A stretch of DNA of 64,000 nt from Salticus scenicus (Eukaryota; Arthropoda; Arachnida; Araneae; Salticidae). The stretch covers positions 53,470,653-53,534,652 of the forward strand of contig OZ005657.1 in the NCBI GenBank assembly GCA_963930645.1, given 5' to 3'. Below are positions 19,649 through 32,312 of the stretch, in pieces. The position numbers were made by a program, and so were the translations under genes. Each line of letters starts with the position of its first letter. Position 1 is the first letter of the stretch. The notes under the pieces were generated by a model. That model did not search any database and had not been told where the DNA came from. It was given only the letters and a program-made list of their open reading frames with translations.

Positions 19649-22024
19649 GGTGAGCGGGTTTATTTCACACTAGTGCTACGGTATGGACAATCGGCGGTCT
19701 GGGACATACCCCTAAGGATGATCCGGAGATATGTCATCCCAATTATAATCCTCTACAGAGAAAAAAAATCTAAAATGCATTTAAAATAAAAATAAAAATA
19801 GGCTTTATATAAGTAGGATTAAATTCTAAAAAGAATAATAAAACACTGTTTTCTTTTAAATATATACTTAAAAAAAAACTGCTATGTTTTTTGTAATCAC
19901 AATTATTTATTATTAAAATATACTAAATTTATTTTTAACCTTTTCACATATATAAACATTTAAATTAGCCTATAAAAAATAATCTGGTAATAAAAAACTG
20001 GTAAATAATATAATTTGGTGAACGCTTTCCTGCAAGCAAGTTACTTCATGCCAAGATAAACCTACTACATAGAAAATCTGATTTTAAACATGAAAAATGT
20101 TTCAGACTTTAATCCTCATGAAGCAACATTTTATAACTTGAGAATACTAAAGCTGGTGTACAAAGAACAACTCTCTGTGATGTGAACCTAATACTGTACA
20201 ACTGTACATAGGAGACATTGAAAAAATATTGTGGTATTGAGAAAAATAAATAAATAAATAATAATAATAATCAAATCAAATCAAATCAAAATAAATTACA
20301 TCACCTTTAATATAACAGAGCATGCTTTACATTAATGTTATTTAAAAATTATATTTATATTTTAAGTAGAATTTAAATAACGACAAATGATTTAAACAGG
20401 CTATTATATTTAATGACAGATATATGACATCCAAATGTAATGGAATACTACCATAATAATAATAATAATAATAAAAACAAAATAATATTTAAAAAAGAAA
20501 TCATAACTTTAATGCTAAAATTATTTTTACCAGATGCAAGAGCAAAAGTGACTCCAGAAAACTTTTCGTATATAATGATGCAGCCAATCAAAAATCATGA
20601 TTAAACTGAGAATTAAAAATCAAAATGAATATTATTAATCAAAATAGATTTGCTGGTTGCTCTTGAAACATTTATCTGAAAAATAAATAAAGAAACAAGG
20701 AAATAAATACATAAAGAAAATAAATCTTGAAATCAACAGTTTACAATAAAAAAATATTTAATAATAATAAAAAAAAAATAGTGTTTGAATTCGTAAAAGT
20801 TCTCATTATTTTATGCTAAACTTTTGTCTATGTAAAGGAAACATGTAAAAACGAACATTACAACAACGGAATTTTGCTCCTTCCAGAGAACTTTTTACTA
20901 AATGGGGAAGATGCTTTGAAATTATTAAAACAGTGATGTGTTTAACATTTCAATCATCATATCATAGGAATAAGTTTAAGAGCTTAGAGCGCTATTTTCG
21001 TTAAACACTTAATTACACAGCTTTCGTGGACTCTCTTTTATACAGATGACCCGTCTTGTTCTAATACACCCTCTACATTTAGTTTTACTATGATTGGTCG
21101 TCGATGATTATAATATGAATTATGAATATAATTTTTTAAGGTATTTTTCAAAAAATATATAAATTTGAAAGGCTTTAAATTAAATGAAACAAAATTTAAA
21201 GAGAACTGTATTACTAAGTAACTATTTAGATACCTTTGCATCTACTGTGTATGTTTACACAAAGATTTATTTAAAAAATTCTAATTATTTGCTTTAAATC
21301 ATATTTTCTTTTAAAATTAAATGCAATTAAACAAATAATTGATACGCGAACAGTTAGTTAAAAAACATATTTATAGAATTAAAAAAAATATATATATATA
21401 TCTATTTTTTTAAATCATTTTTAGAGGTGAATACATATGTATAAATATTAATTACATAACTATTAAATTCCAAAATAATTATTATATCGAGACTACAAGC
21501 TTTCTTATTTTACAGAACGCATGCAACGAGCACGTTTCTAAATACAACAATAGTAATAACAAATATAAATGTACTTTTATTAATTATAACATGTACGGAA
21601 TTGTTAAATAGTTTTATAAATGCTCCTCGATATTCTTTAAATATTATGTTAATTTTATGAAATTTTAAAATTTGAATTTATAAACAAGAAAATGATTACG
21701 AAGTACAAACGTGATTTACTAAGTCAAGACCATAACATTATCATGTTAAAAAATTAAAAATTTATTTTTTATAAATATGAAAAAGCAATTTAATTCTGCA
21801 CATTTTTATCCCATATTTCTTTCTATAGTCTATTAATTCAAAATTATCGACCAAAAAATAAGCATACATAAATACATCTTCAGAGTTGCAAACGTTTTAC
21901 TTTATTCCGTAGCATTGTCAGTAACCGCCTTCTTTTCGCACCACATTCTTGGTTCAGTAGTTTTCCCCATTATGTAATGACTGTTGAATAAGGTAAAAAT
22001 TACTCCTCTAAAAAATTAGGGTGG

Positions 22025-22059
<35 letters not shown>

Positions 22060-22680
22060 GGGTTCTAACAATGCTACGGAATAAATTAAAAAGTTGGCAT
22101 CCCTGTATCCTCTTACAACTCAATAATTTTAAGAGATTTTATCTCTGAATGCATTTATTCCTATTTTATAGAGGATGTGCCATTAAGATCCGTCTGTAGA
22201 TTCGCAAGACTAATATGTTTTAGCTATCAATAAAATAAATTAAAGCTTTTATATTTCAGAAAAAAGAAAATTGTTATGACCGCAATTATCAGCAAATAAA
22301 TTATAATTTGATATTTTTAAACATAACATTTCTATTATTTTTTTTCTTTTAAATATCTTCAAAATTTAACTTTATATTATAGATAAATATGATATTTATT
22401 AGATATTTAAATTTTAAGACATTCTCTTACAGCAGATTTAAAGCAATAAACTGTTACTTACGTTTTTATCCGTAAAGCTTTTGAGCATATACTGGTTTAT
22501 GTAAGTATGAAGTGAAGCGGTAGGATGAAAAGCTGTAACTCTGGGACAGAGACGTGAAGAGAAGAAGTGAAAAAGCGTTGAAGAAATTAAGGATATAAGA
22601 GAAAGATAGGTGAGATTGAATATGAAATTTCTAATTTGAGATGTTTTGTTAATTTAGGATAGGAAAGAAGACAGAAAGTG
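19050..22680. other. AT-rich intergenic DNA with scattered repeat fragments
   Basis: No convincing gene. A 73-codon open frame at 19244-19465 starts MASSVFYSVDSRTSKGHLQA but has no recognised domain. At 19665-19740, CACTAGTGCTACG followed by a GGTCTGGGA segment matches 10735-10800. At 22058-22150, a segment around ACAATGCTACGGAATAAATT matches 35045-35110. Poly(A) tracts lie at 19617 and 22027. Confidence 0.5.
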
Positions 22681-22689
22681 CCACTGTCC

Positions 22690-23040
22690 CAGCTCAGCTA
22701 CCTAGCATCCACTCGTAATCACAGCTTCATGAGAAAGAGAAGGAAGGCACATTATGGAGCATTATAGTCAAAATTTCCCTCTCATTCATATTTTGCAGTG
22801 CTGCCATCTTTCAATGCTTTTTTTAAACTACTGTCTTCCTAATTTCTTTACTAGCAAGTTGGGACAAAACTAACTTTGTACAGTAAATATTGTAGCTGTT
22901 TTCAGTAAAATGTTATTTTAACTGTAAATGGTTTTCCAAACAATCAAAAATATTTTGTAAGCAAGATGTCTAAATACTTTTTTTTTTTTTTTTTTTTTTT
23001 TTTTGTTTTTGTTTTAAGGAAAACATAAATATGTTGATAT
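22690..23040 (+). repeat. block B, copy 1
   Basis: Shares with 39460-39830 the segments GTGCTGCCATCTTTCA, TTTAAACTACT, TCTAGCAAGTTG(G/A)GACAA-like sequence, GTAAATGGTTTT and ATATTTTGTAAGC in the same order, each copy ending in a poly(T) tract. Origin unknown. Confidence 0.65.
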
Positions 23041-23061
23041 TGTATTCAAATTATTGTTTAA

Positions 23062-23413
23062 CACTTTGACTGCCATGGCTATCATATGTGATAGCCAGTG
23101 ATGTTTCCGTTGGGACACTGGCTATCAGATATGATAGCCATGGTGTTTCAACACTTCAGGCCTTGGCTATCAGAAACGATACCAGTTACATGAAAATCGT
23201 ATTGGAGTTTGATTGTTGGGCTCCTTACGATGTGTTAGGTATACGTGGTTCGTGCAAACTGATATATGTGCCGATTATATGAGCTTAGTTTTGTGGAAAA
23301 TGGAAAATGAAATATTTGTAACATGAAAAAAAAAATGTATATATATAGAGAGAGATTATGTGATAAATATATATATATATACAGCATGTGATAAATTTAA
23401 TACTTACAGTTTG

Positions 23414-23450
<37 letters not shown>

Positions 23451-23933
23451 CAGCATGTGATAAATTTAATACTTACAGTTTGCAATATATATATATATAT
23501 ATACACAGTATGTTATTTCCTTTACTTTAGGATAAAGTTACATTCAGTGTTTGGCATTAAAGCAATTACGACACATTTGAGGCTGGTCAGGACAATTGTC
23601 ACAGTATGTGCAAGTTAGCTTTGCTTTTTTTCTGGAAGAGAAACATAAATCTAAATAAATAATTTTAATAATAAATGACAAATTTAGCTGGCTATCAAAT
23701 AAGATACCCATGGCCACTCATGGAAGAATTTACACTAACTTTCGGGGGGGTTTTGGCTATCATTTTTGGTAGCCAAGATGAAAATCTCTCCATGTGTTGT
23801 AAAATGAGTCAGATTGAAAAATATTGTTTTTATATATAGTTTTATATTGAAAAACATACAAATTACACACACACACACACATTTTTTTTGGCCCGTGGTG
23901 AACATTTGTAATTTTGGCTTGGCAGTCAAAGTG
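23062..23933 (-). mobile_element. piggyBac-type element, internally deleted
   Basis: Both ends are bounded by TTAA (23058-23061 and 23934-23937) and share the 14-base terminal inverted repeat CACTTTGACTGCCA. Subterminal sequence is packed with palindromic GGCTATCA/TGATAGCC pairs. The minus strand at 23544-23627 encodes a short Cys-rich end (CTYCDNCPDQPQMCRNCF) typical of the C-terminal zinc-binding region of piggyBac transposases. The rest of the transposase is missing, so the copy is non-autonomous. A 45-base segment with (TA)n is tandemly duplicated at 23385-23500. Confidence 0.88.
23544..23627 (-). pseudogene. piggyBac transposase C-terminal Cys-rich remnant
   Basis: About 27 codons end at TGA (23544-23546) and contain the pattern C-x2-C-x2-C-x6-C-x2-C (positions within CTYCDNCPDQPQMCRNCF). 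The pattern and its position near one end of a TTAA-flanked element match the tail of piggyBac transposases, which assists binding to element ends. The catalytic DDD region is absent. Confidence 0.65.
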
Positions 23934-23939
23934 TTAAGA

Positions 23940-24360
23940 TGTTATGAGACATTTGCTAAATTTATAGAAAAATTCATCATACCACATAAACTGTATAACC
24001 GATATATTATTTTTAAATCGACATAAATTAAGTGCTGTAATGATTATTATGAAATACTTATATTTTATATGAAAAATATGAATACATCAAAATGTGAATC
24101 TATGGAAAATACGAAATTTACAGTCATATTTTACACCATAAAAGCAGATGATTATGTGATTTATTTTAAGAAGTAGCTGGAAGCATACATTAATATACCG
24201 ATAAATAAAATGGTAAAAGCTGTTACTAGAGTGAAAAAATATCATTCTATAAGCTTATTTTATGTTATAATTAGCTTGGATTCTCATCGGCGCATTAATA
24301 CTTAACTAGATAATAACATCATATATATCTCTCTCCATGTTTTTAGGAGAAACAGTTTTT
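23940..24360. other. AT-rich intergenic DNA, nothing recognised
   Basis: No open frame with recognisable content and no repeat shared with the rest of the window was noticed. Confidence 0.5.
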
Positions 24361-24361
24361 A

Positions 24362-24924
24362 TTGGGTTGTTCGGAAAATAATTTCGTTTTTCTCAGCAGA
24401 GAACTTAATTGTATTTTTTTCACACCATCTTCACAATTAAGCTGCATTACTATTATATATTGTAACAGCTGATATAGCAAGGCTTGCTTGTGAAAAAGTT
24501 CGTTTTATTCTGCTCATTAGGCTTTAATTGGTGCCCTATCAAATAAAGAAAATCGGAAGCGACATTTTCGGCATATTTTGTTTTTGCTATCAAAAAGGCG
24601 AAAATACTGTTCAAACAAGGAAAAAACTATACGATATGTATACAGAAAATTTATTTAAAGAACGCCAGTGTCAAAACTAGTTTACCAAATTTTGTTCCGG
24701 AAATTTTGACGTTGAAGATGCATTACGTACTGGAAAACCAGTTTATGCTGATGAAGAAAAAATAAAGTATTGATTTATGAAACTGCCAAATAACAACTCT
24801 TGAAATCGCTAAGAAAACGATCAAAGTGGAGAATATATAATTCAATAAAATATTTATATACAATATAAGAAAATCGTCTTTCATTTTCATAGGAAAAAAC
24901 GAAATTATTTTCCGAACAACCCAA
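24362..24924 (+). mobile_element. mariner element, internally deleted and degenerate
   Basis: The ends are TTGGGTTGTTCGGAAAATAA and its complement TTATTTTCCGAACAACCCAA, flanked by TA (24360-24361 and 24925-24926). Between them, at about 24540-24770, frames on the plus strand retain a broken mariner transposase N-terminal (helix-turn-helix) region, recognisable from RHFRHILF, SGNFDVEDALRTGKP and YADEEKIK. Stops and frameshifts interrupt it, and the DDD catalytic half is missing. Confidence 0.85.
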
Positions 24925-25147
24925 TACTATATAAGCCAAAAAGGCGAAAATTACACGATAAATTCAAGAAATGCAGCGGCAAAAAAGAATCTTAAAGAAA
25001 TGATTGGTAGAAGGACATATTTATGCTATTTTCGAAGAAAATCATACTTTGTCAGCATTAAGAAATGGTTCTTTTATTCATGGTTCAATTCCATGGTTCT
25101 TTGGTATCTAAAGTAACGATAGGTTATAGTATGGGGTAAAGTGTTAA

Positions 25148-25389
25148 CGGCCCTCTTCACTTACCGTCGCCGGAAGCCCGAGCCAATGTTATTCTATGGG
25201 GAAATTTTCTTTACAAATAACTTATTAACTAATACATATTTTTAAATTCTGTTTTCACATTCAGAAAATTCCCAACTGTTAAATTGACGCATCTTTTTTA
25301 AAAATGTATTTTTTTAATTTTTAATATTTTATTTTGAAATTGCAAAATGAAAAAAATTCACATATTGAAAATTCATATTTTGCCGCTTC

Positions 25390-25421
<32 letters not shown>

Positions 25422-25577
25422 TTTTTAAAAAGGTCCGTCAATTTAACAGTTGGGAATTTTCAGAATGTGAAAACAGAATTTAAAAATATGTATTAGTTAG
25501 TAAGTTATTTGTAAAGAAAAATTTCCCATTGAATAACATTAGCTTCGGCTTCCGGCGACGCTGAGTGAAGAGGGCCC
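25148..25577. mobile_element. TTAA-flanked foldback MITE (piggyBac-type)
   Basis: Inverted arms of about 150 bases begin (C/G)GGCCCTCTTCAC and share GTCGCCGGAAGCC, ACTAATACATATTTTTAAAT and CCCAACTGTTAAATTGACG. They surround an AT-rich centre with a 28-base poly(A). TTAA lies outside each end (25144-25147 and 25578-25581), as expected for a piggyBac-type insertion. No coding sequence. Confidence 0.82.
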
Positions 25578-25597
25578 TTAAGCCCGATTATCCTTGT

Positions 25598-25690
25598 TAG
25601 GGACCAAGTCTAGGAAGAAATGGCCTGCGTGTGGGGTCTTTTTAAGGGATTTTAGCCTGCAATCACGCGAGTTCCGGGGAAAAAAAAAGA
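25598..25690 (-). repeat. SINE body fragment, head missing
   Basis: Minus-strand sequence resembles the body of the tRNA-derived SINE family (GAACTCGCGTGATTGCAGGC-like segment and the AAAGACCCC region). The tRNA-like head is absent; a poly(A) run at 25680 follows. Confidence 0.55.
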
Positions 25691-25957
25691 AAAACTCAAA
25701 ACGATTGGGACGAATAGTGTGACATAGATTGAAACTTAGCAATTGTGTCTAACATTTTTGAGAGTAGAACATCTCAGTTAATGATAGCACGCTTGAAAGG
25801 TTTTATTTTCATTTTCACTAAGGAAGGAAATAATGTCAAGGTCTAACTTCAAATGGAAAAGTTTTTTTAATCAGTTATCTAGAGAAATAACTTAATTCGT
25901 TGAAAATTGCAAAAATGAGATTTTATCAATATTAAATTAAAAATTCCTATTTTAAAA

Positions 25958-26160
25958 GGGCGTCTTCTTTGTCCGAGAGGTTATGCTTTCGAAGATATCA
26001 GACGAAAAGTCGGGGTTCGATCCCACGTCGTGCTCGTCGACATAGTTCTTTACAGTTTTCCGTGTTTTTCCGAAATTCGCGTGAATAAAGTGTATAGCTC
26101 CTTAAGGAAACTCCTACGGAAAATATCCCTAGAGTCTAGGGCCCACATGCAGTCAATCGC
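25958..26160 (+). repeat. tRNA-derived SINE copy
   Basis: Box A-like TTGTCCGAGAGGTTATGC and box B GGGTTCGATCCC are followed by the family body CGTGCTCGTCGACATAG, TTTTCCGTG and ATTCGCGTGAATA. The copy is diverged relative to 8194-8378 and lacks a clear poly(A) tail. Confidence 0.75.
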
Positions 26161-27120
26161 CCTTAACTCCTACATAATATCACTTGAATAAACAGTTGCA
26201 AAGTTATTGAAATGCTTACATTTTGTCATCAGTAAACAAGATTGTTATTATTATTATTATTTTTTTATATGAATTGAATTCCAATACTAAATTAAAAGTT
26301 TTAATCTTTAACACACATGGTTCGTTGCCTTTTTCTACCACATATCTCAAAAAGTACAAAACAAGCTGCGGAATTCTTTATGACAGTCATTTATTCGGAC
26401 AAAAATGGAAAAGTTTTGTCACACTAGATGAAGCTTGATTGTGAATACAACAAGAAAGAGAAAGATTTATTATCATCCAAGAAATGAGACACATTTTAAA
26501 ACCTGGTTTAAAGAAATAAAAGCACTCAAAAGGAAAAAAAGGACTTAAGAAACCAAAGGTCAAAACTAATGCATAATAATTAAAAACTTTGTAAGCAAAA
26601 ACTATAAATTGCTGAAAATTTGCAACTATTGTTTTTGGTCAAAATAAGGGACCGGCAGAGCTGAATCGAAAAAAATAAGTTCGAGTGCAGCAACAAAGTG
26701 CCAATCCATGCATCGATGATCCACCAATGATTGTTGCTGATATTGCATATAGTGACAAATTAAAAAGAGAAAGTTTGGATAGAATACGAAAATCAACTCC
26801 ACATACTATTAGGAACAGGAACATATTTTATCCCATGATAATCTGCAAATATGAAGTACTGTTTTGTTAGATACAATGTTATTACTAATTGGAACTGAAA
26901 CAAGATGAAGCAAGCAACAAAGCACAACGATCCAATGTATAATTTTAAAAATTAAGGTTATAAACAAGAAACCGATATTTGGACTACGGATTATAAATAT
27001 GAACCCTTGTATTTATAAAATATTCAATTTTCCAAATGTGCATTATTCAAACATCAAACTACAACACTTCGTACATTTTGGTGATGTTGTTGTTGGTGTT
27101 AGGATTAAAGTCAATTGAAA
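26160..27120. other. intergenic DNA, no gene recognised
   Basis: Open frames of 60-71 codons at 26223-26438 and 26685-26870 lack recognised domains. They might be fragments of a decayed coding element, because this stretch is less AT-rich than its surroundings, but I cannot assign them. Confidence 0.4.
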
Positions 27121-27121
27121 G

Positions 27122-27322
27122 CACGAGGCTTCTAGACCTGAGGGGAGTGCCTTCAGTAGGGGGTCTTTCTAAAGGGTTCTAGCCTGTATTTACGCAAGTT
27201 TCAAAGGAAACCACGGAAAATTTCTAGCCGTTAGGCCGACGAGTGAGATCGGGGATCGAACTAGGCACCTCACATCTACCAGCTTCGAGGACAGAACCTC
27301 ACGGCCGATGTGGGCCTCGTGG
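27122..27322 (-). repeat. tRNA-derived SINE copy
   Basis: On the minus strand a tRNA-like head (box A-like CATCGGCCGTGAGGTTCTG and box B AGTTCGATCCC) is followed by TTTCCGTGGTTTCCTTTG, GCGTAAATACAGGCTAG and AGAAAGACCCCCTACTG. The body matches the copy at 49835-50043 closely. Confidence 0.82.
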
Positions 27323-27324
27323 AT

Positions 27325-28203
27325 ATTGGTATGTTGTTTAAGATAAAACCGGAAAAATATTTCTATGCCAATTATGCAAAAGGCATTGTTGTTATGGAAA
27401 TTACTGCGTAAAATTATTTAGTAATAAGGGTTATCAAACTAAACATTAAAAAAAAAAAAAAAAAAAAAAAAATACGCTAAATAATTCTGTAAATTTTATA
27501 CAGCTCGTTTAAATAATGTGTAGATTAATTCTGTCTATTCGGATCTGTTTCTAATTTCATGGATTATAATTTTAAAGTTAAGCTGAATATTATATCAAAT
27601 ATAATCTTTTTTAATGTGAAATGTAAACATATTTTTTTGGAAAATTACCATCGTTAGAATATCAAAAAATGTTATTACAGAAAATCCTTGTATAATTTTT
27701 TTCCTTGTATAAGTTTTCTTTTCCTTTCAACACAAAGTACGTATATCACACTCAAACACAATAAATATACCTGAAAAAGAACAACTTTAATCTTATTGTC
27801 TCTTACATTAATATTGTATCATGTTCAATATTCTTAAATTATTCTTGCTTCATATATATCAACATACAAACAGATGACGTTTGGTTCTTTCTTTCAAATT
27901 TCCCCCCACATTTTAAATATCTTTTAATTAATTGTTTAAATCTTTGAGTTGTTGGGCAATGATAGTGATTTTATATGATCTCATACATTACTCTTTCAGA
28001 AACAGCTAATTTTTTATTACACTACTGATATAATTGCCCTTGAAATATATATAGCAGTTTTTTGGGAAAATTCAAAGTTATTTTTTTTTTTACATTTTTT
28101 CAATACTTTTTGCTTTGTATAAAGCTTCACTTCCATATGAAATTGTTTATTGATTATTGTTTTAATTCTACCTTCCTGGTGTTTCATCATTATAAAGATG
28201 AAT

Positions 28204-28275
<72 letters not shown>

Positions 28276-28850
28276 TAGATGCATATATAGATAGATAATT
28301 TTAATTGAATAATATAATCGACTGATATGTTAATCAGTTTATACAGTAAATAATTTAAGGATATGTACATATGTACTAATATATACATTGTAAAACTGCT
28401 TATGATTCATCTAATTAAATAATGATAAAACTTCCTTGGTCTGATATTTTTGTGGAAAATAATACCCTTCCTTATTTTAAGAAAGTCTCTAAATTTAGTA
28501 CTGAAAAATGTATAGGCGTAAGAAAATTGCACAATGAAGCTCTAAAGATGCGGGGGAAACAATGCGAAAATGGAGAAGCGACAGAAATTCATACATTGAA
28601 CATCGAAAGCAGCCTGAAGTTACTCTTTGAATTTAAATAAGTTGCGTTAGAAGCATATATCTGGCTTCCACTATTATTCTACTTCCTGAATTTCCAAATT
28701 AATAGTTAATAAAAAATGTGGAAATCACTGATCGCCAAATATAAATGTGTTTCAATTGCCTTCTGCATCTAGTTGAAATATGCGGTGACAAACTAACCTC
28801 AAAATATATATTTAAATATATATATAGGAATAAATTATCAATGAATAAAA
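27325..28850. other. AT-rich intergenic DNA with compound microsatellite
   Basis: No gene seen. It includes poly(A) at 27449-27472 and a compound (CA)n(TA)n tract at 28207-28265. Confidence 0.55.
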
Positions 28851-30330
28851 TGAAATATATTTAAGTTTTATTATACACTGCTCGACATTGAATATGCAAC
28901 ACCAAGAAGGAATGATAATAACGGAATGAAATTTGTTGGACGCATACATTATAGTAGGAAGAACAATTGATTAAAATTTCAGGAAATTTGGAGTAATATG
29001 CACTGAGAAAACAGTACATAAAGCAGTGAACTCTGTGAGCAATAACATCACATATCTGCCTAGGCATTGAATCGAACAGCGATTGGATGATATGTACGGG
29101 TAGAGCACTTCATGAAGCTTCAACACGATGCCACAATTCATCCATCGAAGTTACTGGTGAGTGGTGGGGGGGCCAGTCGCTTTTCAATGACTAAACAGTC
29201 ATTTTCATTGGTGCGAGATCAGGAGAACGCGCTGGCCAGAGCAACAGTCGAACACATTCTGTATCAAAGAAGGTCCGGACAATACAAACAACTTGCGGTC
29301 GTGCATTATCTTGCTTAAATTTTGCGCTACGGAGGCCTCGAATACAGGGCAGAGGGGCGGGCCTTAACTCATCAGAAATTTAATGGCCGCTGTTCAGAGT
29401 GCCAGGAATACGAACATGAAGTAATCGAGACGTGTATCCAATGGGAACCCATAACATCATTGCAAATGATGGACAGTATGATGATGTCGAATCCCAGCTG
29501 GCAATGTGCATTATTCATAATGCCGTTAAATACGGATAAGGCAATCGATGCTGTAAACAGGATTGTGATTTGTCTGAAAAGTGACTTCACGCCATTCCTG
29601 CGTCCAGGTTCATCGTTGATCACACATTAATTAATTCACACATTAATTATCAGTGATGCAGTTTTGAGGGTAAACAGAATTTTGGTAGCCGCATACTGAG
29701 TCACCACCTGGATTGATGGTATGTTGTACCATTGGATATACGTCCCGGTCACCTCCTGTTTTCATTCCCGCCACTCTGAATACCAGCCATTACATTTCTG
29801 ACGAGTTAAGGCCCATAGCTCTGCCCTATGTTCAAGGCCTCCGAAGCGCAACATTTAAGCAGGACAATCCACGACCGCAAGTTGTCCATATTGTCTGGAC
29901 CTTCATTGATGCCGAATGTGTTCGACTGTTGCTCTGGCCAGTGCGTTCTCCTGATCTCGCACCAATGAAGACTGTTTAATCGCTGAAAAGCGACTGCCCT
30001 CCCCCCCCCCAACCACCACTCACCAGTAACTTCGATCGATGAATTGTGGCATCGTGTTAAAACATCATGAAGTGCTCTACCCGTACATGTCATCGAATCG
30101 CTGTTTCATTCAATGCCTAGGCAGATATGTGCTGTTATTGCTCGCAGAGGTCGCTGCTTTATGTACTGTTTTCTCAGTACATATTACTCCAAATTTCCTG
30201 AAATTTTAATAAATTGTTCTTCCTAATATAATGTATGTGTCCAACAAATTTCATTCCGTTATTATCATTCCTTCTTGGTGTTGCATATTCAATGTCGAGC
30301 AGTGTATAATAAAACTTAAATATATTTCAT
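28850..30330. mobile_element. inverted duplication of a Tc1-type transposon end
   Basis: Arms of roughly 575 bases are inverted copies. Each begins with flanking ATGAAATATATTTAAGTTTT, then TA, then CACTGCTCGACATTGAATAT (28876 on the left; right end at 30304). Each arm carries a broken C-terminal transposase region. On the plus strand the right arm (about 29830-29980) reads QDNPRPQVVHIVWTFID and WPVRSPDLAPM, the DDE-family hallmark; the left arm carries it on the minus strand. The middle (about 29450-29700) is not duplicated. No intact transposase is present. Confidence 0.8.
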
Positions 30331-31920
30331 TTAAATTTTGCATTTCCTTTTGCAGCAATTCTGCGCATTGGTTTGCAATTCTCCTTTTTTGTTTTTCTTA
30401 TCTTTAAACTCATAAACTCGTTACAATACTTACCTATACACACACACACACACACACACACATACACACACACACACACACACAAACACACATATATATA
30501 TATATATTAATAATTTTTAAAACATAGTAAAAGCCGAGCAACAAATTTAATACCACTGAAACTACATAAATCAATAAGAATAAAATTTTGTCAAATTAAA
30601 ATTATCCGTAAAGACTGATTGCCAATTATCGAAACAATTAATTTTACTTTTTGATTTTTGTAACAATAAATTTTACTTATTGATTTTTTTATAGAATTTA
30701 ATTGAACTTCAAACTTACTTCAATTTTATTCCTAGATATTTAAATAAATAACGTTGCCTGTGCGTTAAAACGACATGAAACTCAAAAACAAAAGATTCAA
30801 ACAAGCAATGAGAGAATAAACAATTAAAACACATTTTTTGTCAGATTTTTTTCAATTAGGAATAGCTCAGAACGGCGAAAAAAAAACTCGTCTGGGGAGA
30901 CCTTTTTCACCGTTGAGCACTAATGTACGATTTTGTTCACTAGTGGCTATAATAGATAATTACTAGCGGGCCCCCTATCGTACATGAAAATAATTGAAGT
31001 TAAATATGAGGAAGAATGTTGAAAGAACTAATTAGTTCGAGAAATCTGATAATAATAATAATAATAAAGACATTTCTTACGGGAGTAAGCATTTGCATAC
31101 ACATGGATTACAACAAGTAAAAAAAATTAAAGGTTTAGTTGAACCATTCAAGCAGCATGCAGTCTTTAAATTGAGCCTAGCCATACATTAAACATTTAAA
31201 ACGCTATTTTAATTAGATTAGATAATTATTTTGTTTAACTTTAGTAGAATTGTTCCACTGTTCGAAATAATAACTTACATTTTTACTTAATTTAATTTTT
31301 AGCAATGTTGCAAGACCACTGGTTTAAATTGTTTTCAGTTTAATTAGTTATATATATAATAAAGATGATCTATTAAGCATAGTAGAAGCCAAGCAACAGA
31401 TTCAATATCACTGAAACACCAATGACCAATAAGATTAAAAAAAAAAAAAAAAAAAAAATTGGTAATAAATTTTTTGTGGTTGATTTTTTGTGATCGATAC
31501 AGTTACTTCATAAAGGTTCTAGCTTTCCATTGGTATTCATATGTTTGCATAATATTTACTCTATCAAAAGTTATAAGGTAAAATCAAAACTGCACCCACA
31601 ACCGGAGACATTCCCCTATATATATAGTAATACAATATTATGAGTGCAAAAATTTTAAATTTATTTATATATTTAAATTGGCTGAAATGTTGCTTAGGGC
31701 TGCCTTAGTTTAATTTAATAAATAATATAATTGTAAATGTTTATTGTGAATAAGTATGAATAAAAAAACCCTGTCATTTTATTTATTTGTATAATTTTTA
31801 TTTATTTATTTATTCGTGAGAGAGGTAATGAAATTGAGTTTATTCTGTTTTAACAACTTTTTGAATTTTTAGGATTTTTGCTTGAAATTTTTATAAAAAT
31901 AGCATAATAGACTAAGGGAC

Positions 31921-31951
<31 letters not shown>

Positions 31952-32310
31952 AAAGAAAGAAGGAAAGAGAAGGAAAGAAAGCCGCTTTGCAGAAAAATTA
32001 ACTTATACCTTTTTTATTTGTAATATATACAAAATTAATGGTTAAAACAAATATTACTATTATGCTTGCCTAACACCAAAGAGATAAAACGATACTTATG
32101 TACATTTTCGGTTTAGTAATTCGCTTTATTACACTCTACGAAGAACTTAATAAAACTCTACATAAAATTTTCTTTTTAAACGTAATATAATAAACATATA
32201 CTCTGTATTCTGTTACGATATATTCTTTGAAATAAACAAGTTATATTTTAATATATGAAATAAAACTATTTATTTGTTAGATAGAAACAATTACTGAATA
32301 AAAATATGTA
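30331..32310. other. AT-rich intergenic DNA with microsatellites and a small dispersed repeat
   Basis: No gene seen. It contains (CA)n at 30437-30482 and poly(A) at 31437 and 31921. A segment at 31355-31440 (AGTAGAAGCCAAGCAACAGA, then ATCACTGAAACACCAATGAC) matches the minus strand of 43189-43278 and, more weakly, 30525-30590. Confidence 0.5.
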
Positions 32311-32312
32311 AT

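Noticed and set aside
23285..23618. Opposed frames rich in Tyr-Ile repeats
   Set aside because: Translations of (TA)n microsatellite inside the piggyBac derivative.
28062..28388. Frames with His-Thr and Cys-Val repeats
   Set aside because: Translations of (CA)n(TA)n.
29112..30093. Several 68-102 codon frames treated as genes
   Set aside because: They are pieces of inverted, broken transposase sequence and its complement, not separate genes.
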